Made by a program: the position numbers and the translations under genes | Part shown: positions 10,310 to 21,288 of the stretch, one piece after another | How positions within the stretch are numbered: position 1 is the first letter of the stretch | Layout: each line of letters starts with the position of its first letter | Source: Pythium myriotylum | Taxonomy: Eukaryota; Oomycota; Peronosporomycetes; Pythiales; Pythiaceae | Length of the DNA stretch: 64,000 nt | NCBI GenBank assembly: GCA_023091665.1 | Contig: JALJCQ010000004.1 | Coordinates: 558,001 to 622,000, forward strand | Direction of reading: 5' to 3' | The notes under the pieces: generated by a model | What the model saw: only the letters and a program-made list of their open reading frames with translations | The model's database searches: none | Told to the model about the DNA's origin: nothing

Positions 10310-11482
10310 TTACTCGGGTACACTTGGAGCACCAATCGGTCTGCTGGCGAGCTCTGCCTCTAGCGGTGGCATAGGTTGTTCCTTCTTGCTGAATCGCTTG
10401 ATAACAAGCGCTGCGACTGTGAACGCGACCGATACGAATACTTGGGCATTTGCGAATGAGGAGCCGAGCACACCGAGTGGGTCTGGCTTGGTCACAATAG
10501 TCGTAGTGCACTGAAGAGGCGGAATTGACTTGAAAGGCTTGCAAAACTCCGGATAACGATCTTTGAACAGATCAAGCACCAGTCGCGGCCATGCCTGTCG
10601 GTGAAACAAATCGATGGCACTGTTTGGGATGACGGTACCAATCTTGTTAGTATGGGGCAGCAGGTTTGAGCCGTCCACGAGGCATGAGCTGATCGCTTGG
10701 CCGTTGGAGTTGACGAGGTTGAACCAAGGCGTGACGTAGTTGTTCTTGGGGAGTTGGCACGTCCCATTACCAGCGCAGTCTGGTGGCGCATTGAAGAGGA
10801 AGTCGTATGCGCTCAATTTCACGTTCGCGGCGCTGTCTCCAAAGTCTTCCTCGCTCGTGTACGGCTCCCACTCTGCACGGACTACGAACCTCTGGTACTC
10901 GAACGTCACGCGACTTGCGATCTTCTCTACCATCCCCGGTAGCTTGGCCACGCAGTCATCGAACGTCGCAAAAAAGGCCTTGTTAAACACGACCCCCATC
11001 CCCCCAAAGTCAAACAGCGTGTCGTCGGGCAGGCGCAAGTCCTCAGATGTCTTGCAGTTGACGGGCTGCTGGCTCGGCTGCGAGAGAGCCTTCAGCACCG
11101 CTTTTGAATCCAGCACGAACCGTGGCGAATTGCCCGTATAAACGCCGAGGTTGGTGCACACCATGTTCTTGTCGTCCAGTGCAGTCGGCAATATCTGCGT
11201 GAGCTTGATCTCCTGTCGCGCCTGAAGCCCAGTGACCATTAGAGCGACGAAAACCACCGACGCGGCCACATACACGCCGATTGTCATGCCTGACAACACG
11301 CGTTGCGAGCCGGAGATGAGCGGTCGCTCGGCTTCTTCGTAAAACGTCTCGGGAAATGGAATGCGAGACACCAACACTGACACTGGTGCCGCCTGCAAAG
11401 CAGCCACGACAGAGCCCTGAGGCTTGTAGAGAGCAGCGACTTTGGCCGTTGGCGCCGCTGGCGTGGCGCTACTTGCCTTCAT
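10310..11482 (-). CDS. Two-helix membrane protein, unknown function
   Basis: 390 residues, one exon. A cytosol-facing N-terminal tail of about 68 residues, including a proline/phenylalanine patch (IPFPETFYEE), precedes a membrane helix at about 70-90. A large central part with several cysteines (NCKTS, FDDCVA, PPDCAG, GTCQLP, SSCLV) and an NGT glycosylation site suggests an extracytosolic domain of about 240 residues. A second helix lies at about 345-365, then a short basic and proline-rich tail. This layout, two helices around a cysteine-containing loop, is common in oomycete-specific membrane proteins, but I do not recognise the family. It lies between the two duplicated elicitin blocks. 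Confidence 0.8.
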   Translation of the reverse strand: MKASSATPAAPTAKVAALYKPQGSVVAALQAAPVSVLVSRIPFPETFYEEAERPLISGSQRVLSGMTIGVYVAASVVFVALMVTGLQARQEIKLTQILPTALDDKNMVCTNLGVYTGNSPRFVLDSKAVLKALSQPSQQPVNCKTSEDLRLPDDTLFDFGGMGVVFNKAFFATFDDCVAKLPGMVEKIASRVTFEYQRFVVRAEWEPYTSEEDFGDSAANVKLSAYDFLFNAPPDCAGNGTCQLPKNNYVTPWFNLVNSNGQAISSCLVDGSNLLPHTNKIGTVIPNSAIDLFHRQAWPRLVLDLFKDRYPEFCKPFKSIPPLQCTTTIVTKPDPLGVLGSSFANAQVFVSVAFTVAALVIKRFSKKEQPMPPLEAELASRPIGAPSVPE

Positions 11483-12700
11483 TCCTCAGTCACGGGACTT
11501 GAGTGAAGGAGTGTGAGTCTGATACTGTCGAGTGGCTGCTAAATCAAGAATAGAGCCACTGGCAATGTGCGAACATTGGCGCAGTAGCAGGCAAGGTGCT
11601 GCGTTATTCATATCTATGGGACTCTGCATCGATTTGAACAGCCAATCTCTGAGCCGTAGGACTTCCCCCAGGAATGTGTGGACGCTATACTTGTACAATC
11701 TGAATACATACCTGCCTTTCGGCAGCTCGCTTTGGCGGAAAACAGATCTATTGCGAAGCTTAACCTAAGGAATGCAACTGAGCGTGAGCACGCTCGCCCT
11801 GGAGTGGAGGGTGGGTCGACGCTGCTAGAAGATGAAGATGCTTGGTGGCGCAGGAGAAACGAAAGTGAGGATGGGATGAGAACCGAGGCATCCCACGCTC
11901 GCAGCCGAAAGCTAAATTTCCGCGACCGGAAATAACCAGACCCGCACCGAGTTGCATGAGATTCGTATCCTGTTTCGTGCTTGTAATCCGCTTCATCCAC
12001 GTTCCTTCGTGTTTCCAAAGATATCGCTTTGAGAAAGCTCCAAAGTATAACCTCGGGAGCGGGCACTCGATCGCCTTAATTCTTCTCCGCAGGCCAGAAG
12101 GGACTTCGTCGACGTGTTAGTCCGCGTCGCTATCGGTACACCCGACACCATCATTGGGTGCGCCGCCCCCCGCTGTACCAGCACCTAACCATCTCGGCGC
12201 GGCCGACGGCGCTATCAGCTAGCAATGTCTCGAACGGCGACACGCTAGTGGTCGCCGACGGCAAGTGTCTTGCTGTGAGCAGCAGTAACGCGCTGTCGTT
12301 CGTGTCCATGACTTCGACCTCGGCCTGCACGGTCTTCCAGGCCACGTACACGCACGACGCCCGCGCTATTGAGGGCGATGACGACTAGAGACAGATAGGA
12401 AAAGGTAGTTTTGGAGTTTTAGTGTACTTGTTGTAAGCAGATGCGGAGGCATTACTGTCAGATAATCGCGTTTGCATCCTTTCGCTCTCTCCATGTCACG
12501 TGTCCAGTAACAAATCGACTACTATCTCCGTCTGTCCTCCGCATATCGTACGCCATGAAGTTGTCAATGTCTTCGAGAAAGATCGAGTAAAGGGGCGCTT
12601 CCATGGGCATCAGGCAAATCAAAAACCAATCCAAACACTCTAACAGCATCCCTGCCACTTCCATCATGAAAAAACACAACAGTAATCGTACCCATCGAGT
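11483..12700. other. Intergenic sequence, no recognised gene
   Basis: A plus-strand frame of 76 codons at 12158-12388, rich in Ser, Ala and Thr, has no identifiable domain and is only a weak candidate. The right end (about 12570-12690) is a diverged copy of the elicitin 3' flank seen near 8170-8290. Confidence 0.45.
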
Positions 12701-12774
12701 ACCAAGTACTAACACAACAAAGCTCGTGCATCATATTTTTTCAGTTAGTATATAGTGGCTACACAACAACCCCT

Positions 12775-13140
12775 CTACGGAGCGAAGGCCGCGCAGAACG
12801 TAGGGAACTCGTCCACGAGCTTCTTGGCGTTGATGCCCTTCTCGTTGTTCGAGAGCGACAGGAAGCAGTCCGCAGGCTCCAGCTTCTGCATGGCCGCCAG
12901 CAGGTTCTTGCAGTTCACGCTCTTGCACATCGCGATCTCCTGGGGAATCGTCGGCTCCGCGTTCGGCGGGATGAACGTCCAGCCCGAAGCCGTCTGGCAC
13001 GAGAGCAGGTCAAGCGCGTTCGTGCCGACCACGCCCGCGAGCTTGTTCAGCTCCGACTGCGGGCAGAACTGCGGGTACGTGGCGTAGCCCGACACGGTGG
13101 CGGCGGCGACGGCAGCGAGGACGACAGTGGCCTTGAACAT
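12775..13140 (-). CDS. Elicitin (copy 2 of an identical pair)
   Basis: 121 residues, identical in sequence to the product of 8401-8766, with signal peptide 1-18 and six cysteines in elicitin spacing. It lies in the second copy of the 1-kb block with the same upstream DNA, so expression should be similar. The near-perfect identity, including non-coding flanks, points to recent duplication or ongoing gene conversion rather than selection on the protein alone. Confidence 0.93.
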   Translation of the reverse strand: MFKATVVLAAVAAATVSGYATYPQFCPQSELNKLAGVVGTNALDLLSCQTASGWTFIPPNAEPTIPQEIAMCKSVNCKNLLAAMQKLEPADCFLSLSNNEKGINAKKLVDEFPTFCAAFAP

Positions 13141-13196
13141 GGTCGTGGTCGTGAGGGTGGAGGTGGTGGTGGTAGTAGGGAGAAGTGGAGCGAGCA

Positions 13197-13219
13197 GAAG
13201 CTGGAGAATCCAAGAATGA
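13197..13219 (-). promoter_or_regulatory. Initiator-type promoter of elicitin 2
   Basis: Exact copy of 8823-8845 at the constant offset of the duplication. Confidence 0.75.
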
Positions 13220-13728
13220 CCGCTCGGTCTCGCGACCGAAAGGAACCCACGCCGTTCGGTGGGAAAAACCGTCACCACCACCGAGCAAACCAACCGCCGA
13301 GCAAACAAACCAGCGACCACATGGCCACACGGGAGAAGGTCCTCGCAGGACCCTCTCTGCTCTGCTGATCTCTTCTCTCCTCTTCTCTTCTCGTCTCCTA
13401 TCCTCCGTTCCTCCGCTTCTTTGCTCTCTCTCTACGCCATGGAATCTGATGAGGTGCCTCTTCATCTGACAGACCACCCATTGGGACATGTCGACGCCTG
13501 TCGAGGATTCCGTGATGGAGGGCGTCATGTCAGCATTGAGGTCGGATCTTCCACGCCTCCGCATGTCTTCTTCGCTGCGTTCCCAGTCATAGGGTATTCG
13601 ATCGGACTCATGTGGACTCGAAGTCGGATTGGCAAGGGTTGGATCTGGTGCCGCGCAGGGCGTCACACCATCGACTGTCAGTGGCCACTGGATGCCGTGA
13701 TGTCCGTTTGTCCTTTCTACCTCGTGCA

Positions 13729-14510
13729 GCCACTCGAGTCCAACCTGACTCGGGTGACTGTCAATGGAAATGGAACCACGCGGCTGGTGCACTCGTGACT
13801 GAGAACGATGTCGTGACGGACCCTTGGGAGCTTCCACGGGCAGTCTCCGTAAAAGCTTTGCCAGCGTCGAGAGCTGACGAGTACTGTTTCGTACAGTACA
13901 TGAATGGACGGAGCTCCCACTAAGTTCGCATTACCGTTTAAGTTCGGGTGGTTTCAGTGATCAGCACCCAATAACCCACGACCTGTCGCTTCCCTCAAAT
14001 CCATGGAAAAAAACCTTTTCGAAAAACCCAAAATGGGTTGTGTGACCCACGGGTCACACTGTACCCAGTGGTGAACCCATTTCTGCCCTCGGTTTCCTCG
14101 CGTGTTCGGATGGCAGATTCGCCGCCGCGGAGAGGCCTCGAGCGCCGCTTCTCCCGCTGCGTCTGTCGCCGTGAAAGGCCTCTGCGGGCCTCTTTCGCGA
14201 GCCCATGTGCCCCCGTGTCGCGTCGAGCTGGGTGGCTCGCCCATCCCATCACATCACGCGTCATTTTGCAGAAATGATGTGGTCCACCTCAATCGTCGTG
14301 AAGGGGTGGTGGGAATTAGATATGGTTTTATCATTTCCGCCAATCGCATCGCTTGGTCGCGGTCTACAAATTAGTCTCGCCGAGGAATTAGCGCGCAAAA
14401 TACCCGGGCCCGTGGCCCGAGAGCGACTCCCCCTTGGTGTTGCGTTGCAAGGGCGAAGGAAGGCGACGGGCGAGCAGGCGAGAGCACGTCGCGCCGCGCC
14501 ACGAGGCACC
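13729..14510. other. Intergenic sequence upstream of the importin-like gene
   Basis: No gene. It includes a near-perfect palindrome at about 14039-14059 (GTGTGACCC, two-base centre, GGGTCACAC) nested inside an outer AAATGGG/CCCATTT inverted pair (hairpin about 14030-14080). GC content rises towards the gene start. Confidence 0.45.
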
Positions 14511-17072
14511 ATGAGCGCGTCCAAGAGCAAGCAGAAGCAGTTCTGGTCGCCGTCCGAAGTGGCCGAGCTCACGGCGGCCGCGGTCGCGGCGCTGCCGGCG
14601 TCCATCTCGGCGTCCATGGGCAAGCCCAAGCCGAGCGCGGCCAACTCGACGACGCTGCGCAAGGAGAACGGCGACATCGTGCACACGCACCAGTCGACCC
14701 ACCGCGGCAGCAACGCCACGCTCGTGACCTCGACGACCACGACGATCCACCACCACCACCACCTCCATCCGATGATGAAAGGCGCCGCCGGCCCGCTCCC
14801 ATTGCCGGCCGCGTCCACGACGACCACGACGACCGTGGCCTCCATGGGCCACGCTCACGCGCACCACGGCCATAGCCACGCTCATCTGGCGCCGCCGCTC
14901 TCGGCCGCGGCGCTCGCGGCGCCGCTCGACCCGGCGAGTGCGAGTATCGTCGCGAGCGCGAGCTTCCAGGGAGACCTCCAGAAGATCGACCTCGGACTCA
15001 ACTCGGAGGACGCCGACGTGCAGCTTGAGGCCGCCAAGAAGCTGCGCGTGCTGCTCTCGTCCGAACGCGACCTCCTCATCCGACAGGTGAGCCGCTGTGG
15101 GAGCTACCGAGTGGACCAGAACACCAAACTCATGCGTTCGTTTTGCCTAACGCCGCTGTAGATGCTCGAGAAGAACTGGACGCCGAGACTCATCAAGTGG
15201 CTGCGTCTGCGCGATCGTCCGACGCTCCAGGTCGAAGCGCTCTGGGCGTTGACCAACATCGCGGCCGGTGCGACCGACAACACGTCCGTGCTGCTGCAGA
15301 ACGGTGTGATCCCGACGCTCGTGTCGCTGCTCGACTCGTCGAATGAGGAGGTACGAGGAGATACCCTCGTCATCACAGGAATCAGGAGAGCTAGTTAGCT
15401 GACAGTTGGTGACAGGTTCTGGAACAAGCTGTGTGGGTGCTCGGCAACCTCGCAGGCGAAGGCTCGGCGACGAGAGATCTCGTGCTCAACGCCGGTGCAC
15501 TTGTTCCGCTCGTAAACCAGCTCAAGAAGACCTCGTGGGAGCGCCTATCGTTGCTGCGAATCTTGACGTGGACGTTGAGCAACCTGTGCGACGGCCAGCC
15601 TCGACCTGTGTTCGACATCTCGATTATTCTTCCGTACCTGGCCAAGGTAGGATGTTGCGGTCTCTCTGCGTTTGGGAAGCCTTGAGTTCTCATTGCGATG
15701 GTTCTTCGTGACCACAACACAGATGCTTGAGAGCACTGATACAGAAATTCTGAGCCATGTGTGCTGGGCGTTTTCGCACTTATGCGATGGCCCGAGCTCG
15801 CATATTCAGGCAGTCGTGGATTCTGAAGTGTGCTTCCGACTCGTTGAGCTGCTCAGCCACTCATCGTGGCGAGTAACCAAACCTGCACTGCGCGCGATTG
15901 GCAACATTGTGTGCGCCGAGGACGACCACGACTACACTCAGCACATTATCGAATGCGGCGCCGTGCCGTCTCTGCGAAGATTGATCGCGCACTCAAACCG
16001 CGAGATCCAGAAGGAGGCGTGCTGGACGCTATCGAACATTGCTGCGGGTACAGTGGACCAGATCCAGCATGTACTAGATTCGGGGTGTATTCCGTCGCTT
16101 ATGGGTCTGGCTTCGAGCGACACAACGGATGCCGAAGTGAAGAGTGAGGCGTGCTGGGTCGTTCTCAATGCGACCTCGTGTGGTTCGGACAGTCAGATCG
16201 AGTATTTGGTGAATGAGGGGTGTATCCAGATATTAGGGAACTTGCTAGAAGAAACAAGCATGGTGATGATGGCACTGGAAGGACTCGAGCGGATTCTGCA
16301 AGTGGGAGAAATGGAGGCAAAGAGGACAGATTCACCTAATCCATACGCACGGCTCATGGCATCGGCAAACATAGAAACACTCGTATCACACAAATCCGCG
16401 ACTGTCGCAAAGCGCGCCTCTCGAATTTGGCAGCAGCATTTCGTGACTTGTGCGATCTGTCTCGGCCCGTTCTCAAAGCACTCGAATGACACGTTCTTCT
16501 GCGATGAATGCAAGTGCAATGTCTGCAAGAACTGCGATTGCACTGTGTTCCACCTCAAGTACCAGGAGAGCCTTTGGAAAGAGGAGACTGAGAAGGAGAC
16601 GAACGAAAAGCAAGCAAAGCAGGCTTCCAAACGAAACAAGCGTCAGAAGAAGCGCCAACGCACCAAGGAGCGTAAGGCTGCCCAGAAAGTGCAACCTCAA
16701 CAAAAGGGAAGCGGCAACAACAACAAAAACGGACGTGACAAGAAGGGCAGCAACACAGGAAACTCATCCTCCTCCTCGGAAGAGGACGATGTCAGCGAGA
16801 AAGGCCGCGGCAACCGTCTCACGTCTCGAGACGAAGACAACGAGTCTGTGGTGTCGGAGGAAGAGTTTGTGGAAGGGAGCGTCGAGTCGAACCCGGCCGA
16901 CCCGGAGCATTTCGGGATGGACGCGCTCGATGAGATGGTGAGCTCGAACGACAAGCTCGTGTCCTACCTTCTCGAGACTGGCTCAATCATGGCCCTGGCT
17001 GAGCGTCTGGACCTCGAGGACGACAGCTTGTGGACCGTGGCCGAGAAGGACCGCACGGCGATTCATGCGTAA
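14511..17072 (+). CDS. Importin-alpha-like armadillo protein with zinc-cluster tail
   Basis: Four exons: 14511-15086, 15162-15350, 15416-15646 and 15723-17072, joined by 65-76 bp GT-AG introns, give 781 residues. Residues about 160-560 are tandem armadillo repeats with the importin-alpha signatures ALWALTNIAAG, VWVLGNLAGE, WTLSNLCDG, CWAFSHLCDG and CWTLSNIAAG. The Trp and Asn ladders normally bind nuclear localisation signals. Unlike standard importin-alpha (about 530 residues), the N-terminus shows His-rich tracts and no obvious basic importin-beta-binding domain. After the repeats comes a cysteine cluster (CAIC...CDECKCNVCKNCDC, about 575-605), then a Lys/Arg-rich coil and an acidic Ser tail. 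It probably works in nuclear import or cargo binding, but the missing IBB-like segment makes a standard receptor role uncertain. Confidence 0.85.
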
Positions 17073-17640
17073 AGGATAAAGGGAGGGCCGCCACCGATAT
17101 CGTTTTCTCCAGGATCGAGCGAGACAACCCAGTCGACCACACCTCGAGGACGCGAAAGACCGGCGTGCTGTGGATGTTCGGAGGTCTTTTATTCATATAT
17201 GACGAAACCGGAACAAAGGGAAACAAGATCGGGAAAAATGAAGAGAGCAGTTGTCGCTGACCGTCCGCACGGAACTTTCGACGAAGCGGTCACGCGGTGA
17301 GTGAAGGTTTGAAGCACACATGCGCAACGAAATAAGCAAAACAAGGCTCTACTTCCTCCGTTCTTCTTTCTTTCTCCAATCAAATGCAGCAGTCTTGGTC
17401 CGAGGATGGCTCTGCCCAGGCAGTAGATGGTCATGGGGATTGGCAGTCGATCGCGTGAGCAAAAGAGCAGAAGCAGAAACACAGGAGACGCCTGGGTAGA
17501 TAGATGCCAAACGCGCAAGCGACGCTTGGCGGTGTTCCTGTTCTTCTTCTTCGCTTCGATTAACCGGCCATACTTTCTACTGTCACAGCGCCACCCCCAG
17601 AGGGGGGACTCCACTTGGTCAGACCTGACTAGCGAGACGC
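17073..17640. other. Convergent intergenic sequence
   Basis: 3' flanks of the importin-like gene and of the eS27 gene, which point at each other. No additional gene seen. Confidence 0.5.
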
Positions 17641-18096
17641 TTAGTCGGTCTTCTTGCGGTACTGGCAGCCGTCCGTGAGGCGAGCCTTACCACCCGTAGG
17701 CTGGCAGAGCATGACCGAGCACGAGCCGCAGAGCACGACCGTCTGCGCGTGGCTGAAGACCGTGGTGCTGTAGATCAAAGAGAGCCGAGTCAGTGAGACT
17801 GCACTGACCAACTCGCGGTGTAGGAAAACAAATCACGACGTACATGTTGAAGCAGCCCGGGCACTTCACATCCATGAAGTACGAGTTCGGCGACTGAACC
17901 AGGCGCTTGAGCTTGTGCTGCTTGGCTTCCTCGGAGGCAGAAGGGTGGAGAAGGTCACGTGGCTAGGAAGCAGAACACGAGCACGATCAGTCTCTCCGCT
18001 CCGGTCTAAACACGAGGTACGCGACGCGAGCACACGCGCAAGTATGGGAGACACGGGGGGAGAGTCCAACACGAAGCGCGCGCGTCGAACCGCCAT
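17641..18096 (-). CDS. RPS27: Ribosomal protein eS27 (40S S27)
   Basis: Three exons on the minus strand: 18091-18096 (Met-Ala only), 17844-17962 and 17641-17767, with introns 17963-18090 and 17768-17843. The product is 83 residues, against 84 in animals. It carries the family core [18 protein letters not shown], the zinc-ribbon pair CPGC...CGSC spaced as in the family, and the ending [17 protein letters not shown]. It is a small-subunit ribosomal protein that binds zinc. The first exon of six coding bases was chosen because GCG|GT follows the only suitable ATG and gives [10 protein letters not shown]; its exact border is the least certain part. Confidence 0.93.
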
Positions 18097-18724
18097 GTCA
18101 CCACCGATGCTTATCATCCTGTCGTACTAAATCGCCGCCGACACGCTGAAAGGCCCTCGATATATCAACGAACACGTCACACCGACAGCCTATTCACCCG
18201 CTCGATTGCTGCAGCATCGCTCGCGCTCGTCTCTGCCGTTCCGTCGATGGGTTGAGGTTTCCGATCCATAATGTTCCGCTCGCGATATCTCGGGCTCTAC
18301 TGGTCGGATCGACTCGCGGCCGCCGCCGTTCGAACGCTCGTCGCGCGGGCTTCGCGCCTGTCTCCCTCCTCGTGCGCGCGTCTGCTCGCGTCGGCGTGGG
18401 GAACGCGGCGTCACGTACCATGGTTGCAGGTTGGCGATTCCGAGATCCACAGGAAGAAGTCGAGTGGTTTTAGCGCCCAGGCCCAGGAGCTCCCGACAAA
18501 GTTCTATTGAATGGTGGAGGAACTCCGAGCGGCCCAGCGCGGGCCGACCCACCCACGGAAACCCGTCCAAATATCGGCCTGTTTCAGTTCAGTGACTACT
18601 TAGTGCCTGTTGTGGACCACATGGTATATCAACTAAGTACGCTAGGCGAACTTAACGGGTATTCCCAGCGCGCCGCCGCAACGTGCCCCGAGGGTATATA
18701 TTGCATGACCACCAGCAGTCAACC
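18097..18724. other. Divergent promoter region between eS27 and GLE1
   Basis: 628 bp between two divergent starts. A 79-codon plus-strand frame at 18271-18510 begins with an Arg/Ser/Leu-rich, presequence-like stretch; it is a weak candidate for a small mitochondrial protein or an upstream exon, and nothing else supports it. A TATATATT stretch occurs about 20 bp before the GLE1 start. Confidence 0.4.
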
Positions 18725-21083
18725 ATGCGCATCCGTCTCGGGTATGAGGACGACGACGACGAGAGCGAGCCCGTGGGCGTCGTGGAGTGGGCGGCAGACG
18801 AGGCGCCCGATGCCTCGGACCATTTTGGCGCGCGGTTCGTGAAGCCGCGGCTGCGCGCGCCGAGCGACGACACGAGCGACTCGAGCGACGTCGGCAGCGA
18901 CTTTGGCGACGCCGACGCGCGCGACAGCGGCTCGTTCGGCTTTTTGGAGCCGGCCGAAGCCGTGCCGACGCTCTCGGCTGTCTCTCGGCAAGGTGAGCGA
19001 GCATTTGGGTTCGTAAAGGGTCGAGGAAGGGGGGTGGCTGAGGGAAAAAGGTGCGAGTAGACTTGCTGCGCCGCGTGGAAAAGTCGTGCGAGAAGCGCGC
19101 GCTCGACTCGGTCACGACCTCGATGGCCTACATGTCGCTCTGCAGCACGCTCAAGAGCGCGCGCGCCGACGCCGAGCGGCAGCTAGACGGCCAGCGAGAT
19201 GATGACTCGCGCCTGTCGTCGGTCTTCCAGAAAGTACGTTGGCGTGGGGGATTTGTTTGGTGTGGGAGTGCCAAGGAATGCCTCGGCTCACGGAATGTAT
19301 ATGTTGGGTTGGTAGCATGCAGAGACGGAGTCGCGCGCCAAGAAGCAGCTTGAACAGGTGAGAAGTGCCTCAGAGAAGGACAGTGGCAAAGGTGTCGGAG
19401 CCAACAGGGGTGGTTGCTTTGCCGATAGCTCCATAGTCGCGAGCGCCAAGCTTTCGATGAAGTGCAGAGGGCGCTAGAAAAGTATCAGAAGGAGTTGGAA
19501 GAGATCTCTCAGAAGGAGTTGGAAGCTCGCCAGCAGCAGGAGGAGGCACGGCGTCAAGCTGAGGAAGCGCGTCAACGAGCTGCGGTCAGATTGAACTGTG
19601 GAGAGGCACCACCGGCTAAACAAGGCCCACTCACGTGATAATTTTGTGGAATAGAAAGAGAAAGAGGCGGCGGCCAAGGCAGCAGAGGCCCAGCGTCGAG
19701 AGAAAGAAGCGCAAGAGAAGAAGCAGAAAGAGGATGCCGATCGAGCCGCTGCTGAGCTCGAGCAGAAGGAAAGAGAGGAAGAGGAGAAGAAAAAAAAGCA
19801 AGCGGAGGCTCGCACTGCCGCGAAGAAGCTCACGAGTGAGCACGTCGTCGCCGGGCAAGAGCGAGTTGCGCGTCTGGAAGCGATCCAAGCAATCAGTGCT
19901 GAGATTCTTGCGAGTATGGATCCCTCCGTCAAGCAGCTTCGAGTCGACATCAAGAAACAGGTATGTGAACAGACCTTCGCGGTGCTGTGTGCCAGTCTCT
20001 GATGACCCGTGGCTTCATATGCAGGCTGGTGCTTGTAATCAGATTTCGGCCGCGCCATCATCAATCCGCAACGTCGTCAATAAGATCAAAGCCCTCCTTA
20101 CGGTACGAGATTTCCATCCACCCGTCTTTCATCAATGTTTCAAGCTTACTAACAGTGTGTTCGCTCAGACGGCCAAGGACTACAATGAAAAGGTCTTCAA
20201 GTTTGCTCTTGACCTGGTGGCCGGTAACCTCACCAAACAAGCTCGCGTTATCCTCGACTACAAGTATGGCTGTATGCCTCTTGTGGCTGGTTACAAGATC
20301 CATGGCTGACCATGTCTCGTCTGTAGGTCCTGTTATCCGCTCGCCTATGTTATCATGATGTCATGTGTGGGCACCCCTGAGCTTACAGACGTCATCCTTG
20401 GTTACTTCAACAAGATGTGTATCTACACAATCCCGCATTTCTTGAGAAAGACCCAGTCGCAGTCCATGAAAGAGTACCAGCAATCCATCGGATTCGAAGT
20501 CGCTGTAGGCAAAGAAGGTGCTGCAACGGGTGACGAAGAGCTAGAGCACGTCACCGAGTACACCAAGCGTATGACGATGATCTCAGCCGTGCTCGCTGCA
20601 ACCATGCAGACGCAACCCTGGGATGGAAGTCCTCAGCCCCCCGGACTAAGCATCGGTGATTGCTGGACTTGGCTTGCGCGCATCTCTAACGACGAGCCCG
20701 ACCTTCTTACCGGCTCATTACTGCTGACGATCCTTGAAGTCGCTGGCTACGAGCTGCATCGAACGTATAAGAAGCAGTTCCATAAATTGCTGGTTCTCAT
20801 TGCTCGCCAAGTTGGACCACGTCTCAGCAAAAACGCTCGTACGGGTGCAGCAAATGCTGCTGGCCAGCTGGAAATGTTCATCACGGAGTATGAGCAACGT
20901 GGATGTCAAATCATCGAACCAGCTGCTCGCAAGTTGGAAGAATCAAAGATCTCCGAGGCAGACGAAGAGAAAACTGATGGTGACGATCGTGGTGGATATG
21001 GCGGCGGCTATGGAGGTGGCTACGGTGGTGGACGTGGTGGTGGCCGTGGAGGAGGTCGTGGTCGTGGCCGCGGTCGCTACTAA
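18725..21083 (+). CDS. GLE1: GLE1-type mRNA export factor with Gly/Arg tail
   Basis: Eight exons: 18725-18992, 19061-19233, 19323-19355, 19429-19584, 19655-19960, 20025-20102, 20169-20263 and 20327-21083, giving 621 residues. The N-terminus is acidic. About 200-320 is a long Lys/Glu/Arg/Ala coiled coil, as in GLE1. About 320-585 matches the GLE1 domain (IRNVVNKIKALL, YPLAYVIM, YFNKMCIYTIPHF, the Trp-rich QPWDG...CWTWLARI stretch). GLE1 sits at the nuclear pore and, with inositol hexakisphosphate, activates the DEAD-box ATPase DBP5 to release mRNA. The last 30 residues are Gly-Tyr and Arg-Gly-Gly repeats, an addition I do not expect in animal or yeast GLE1. Exon 3 (33 nt) and the exon 4 border are the least certain. 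Confidence 0.88.
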
Positions 21084-21288
21084 AAAGTGACATACTTTTT
21101 GTCGAACTAAATTTAATGCTATCAGCAAAGAATGCGAATGCATTTTGATCAGATGAACAGTGTGCGCGACTGAAGTGCATGCGTTATCTCCGTCCATCTG
21201 TCCAGGCCACAAACAATTGTCTTAAGATACCTTCAGGTCAAGACACGATAAGCGTTCTGTACTGCTAACGAGTGGGTGGTTTTATCGT

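Larger units (their letters stand above)
12701..13728. repeat. 1-kb duplicated block, copy 2
   Basis: Direct repeat of 8327-9354, more than 99% identical. The left junction is at ACCAAGTACT and the right junction near CGTGCA, after which the two copies diverge abruptly. Confidence 0.93.
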
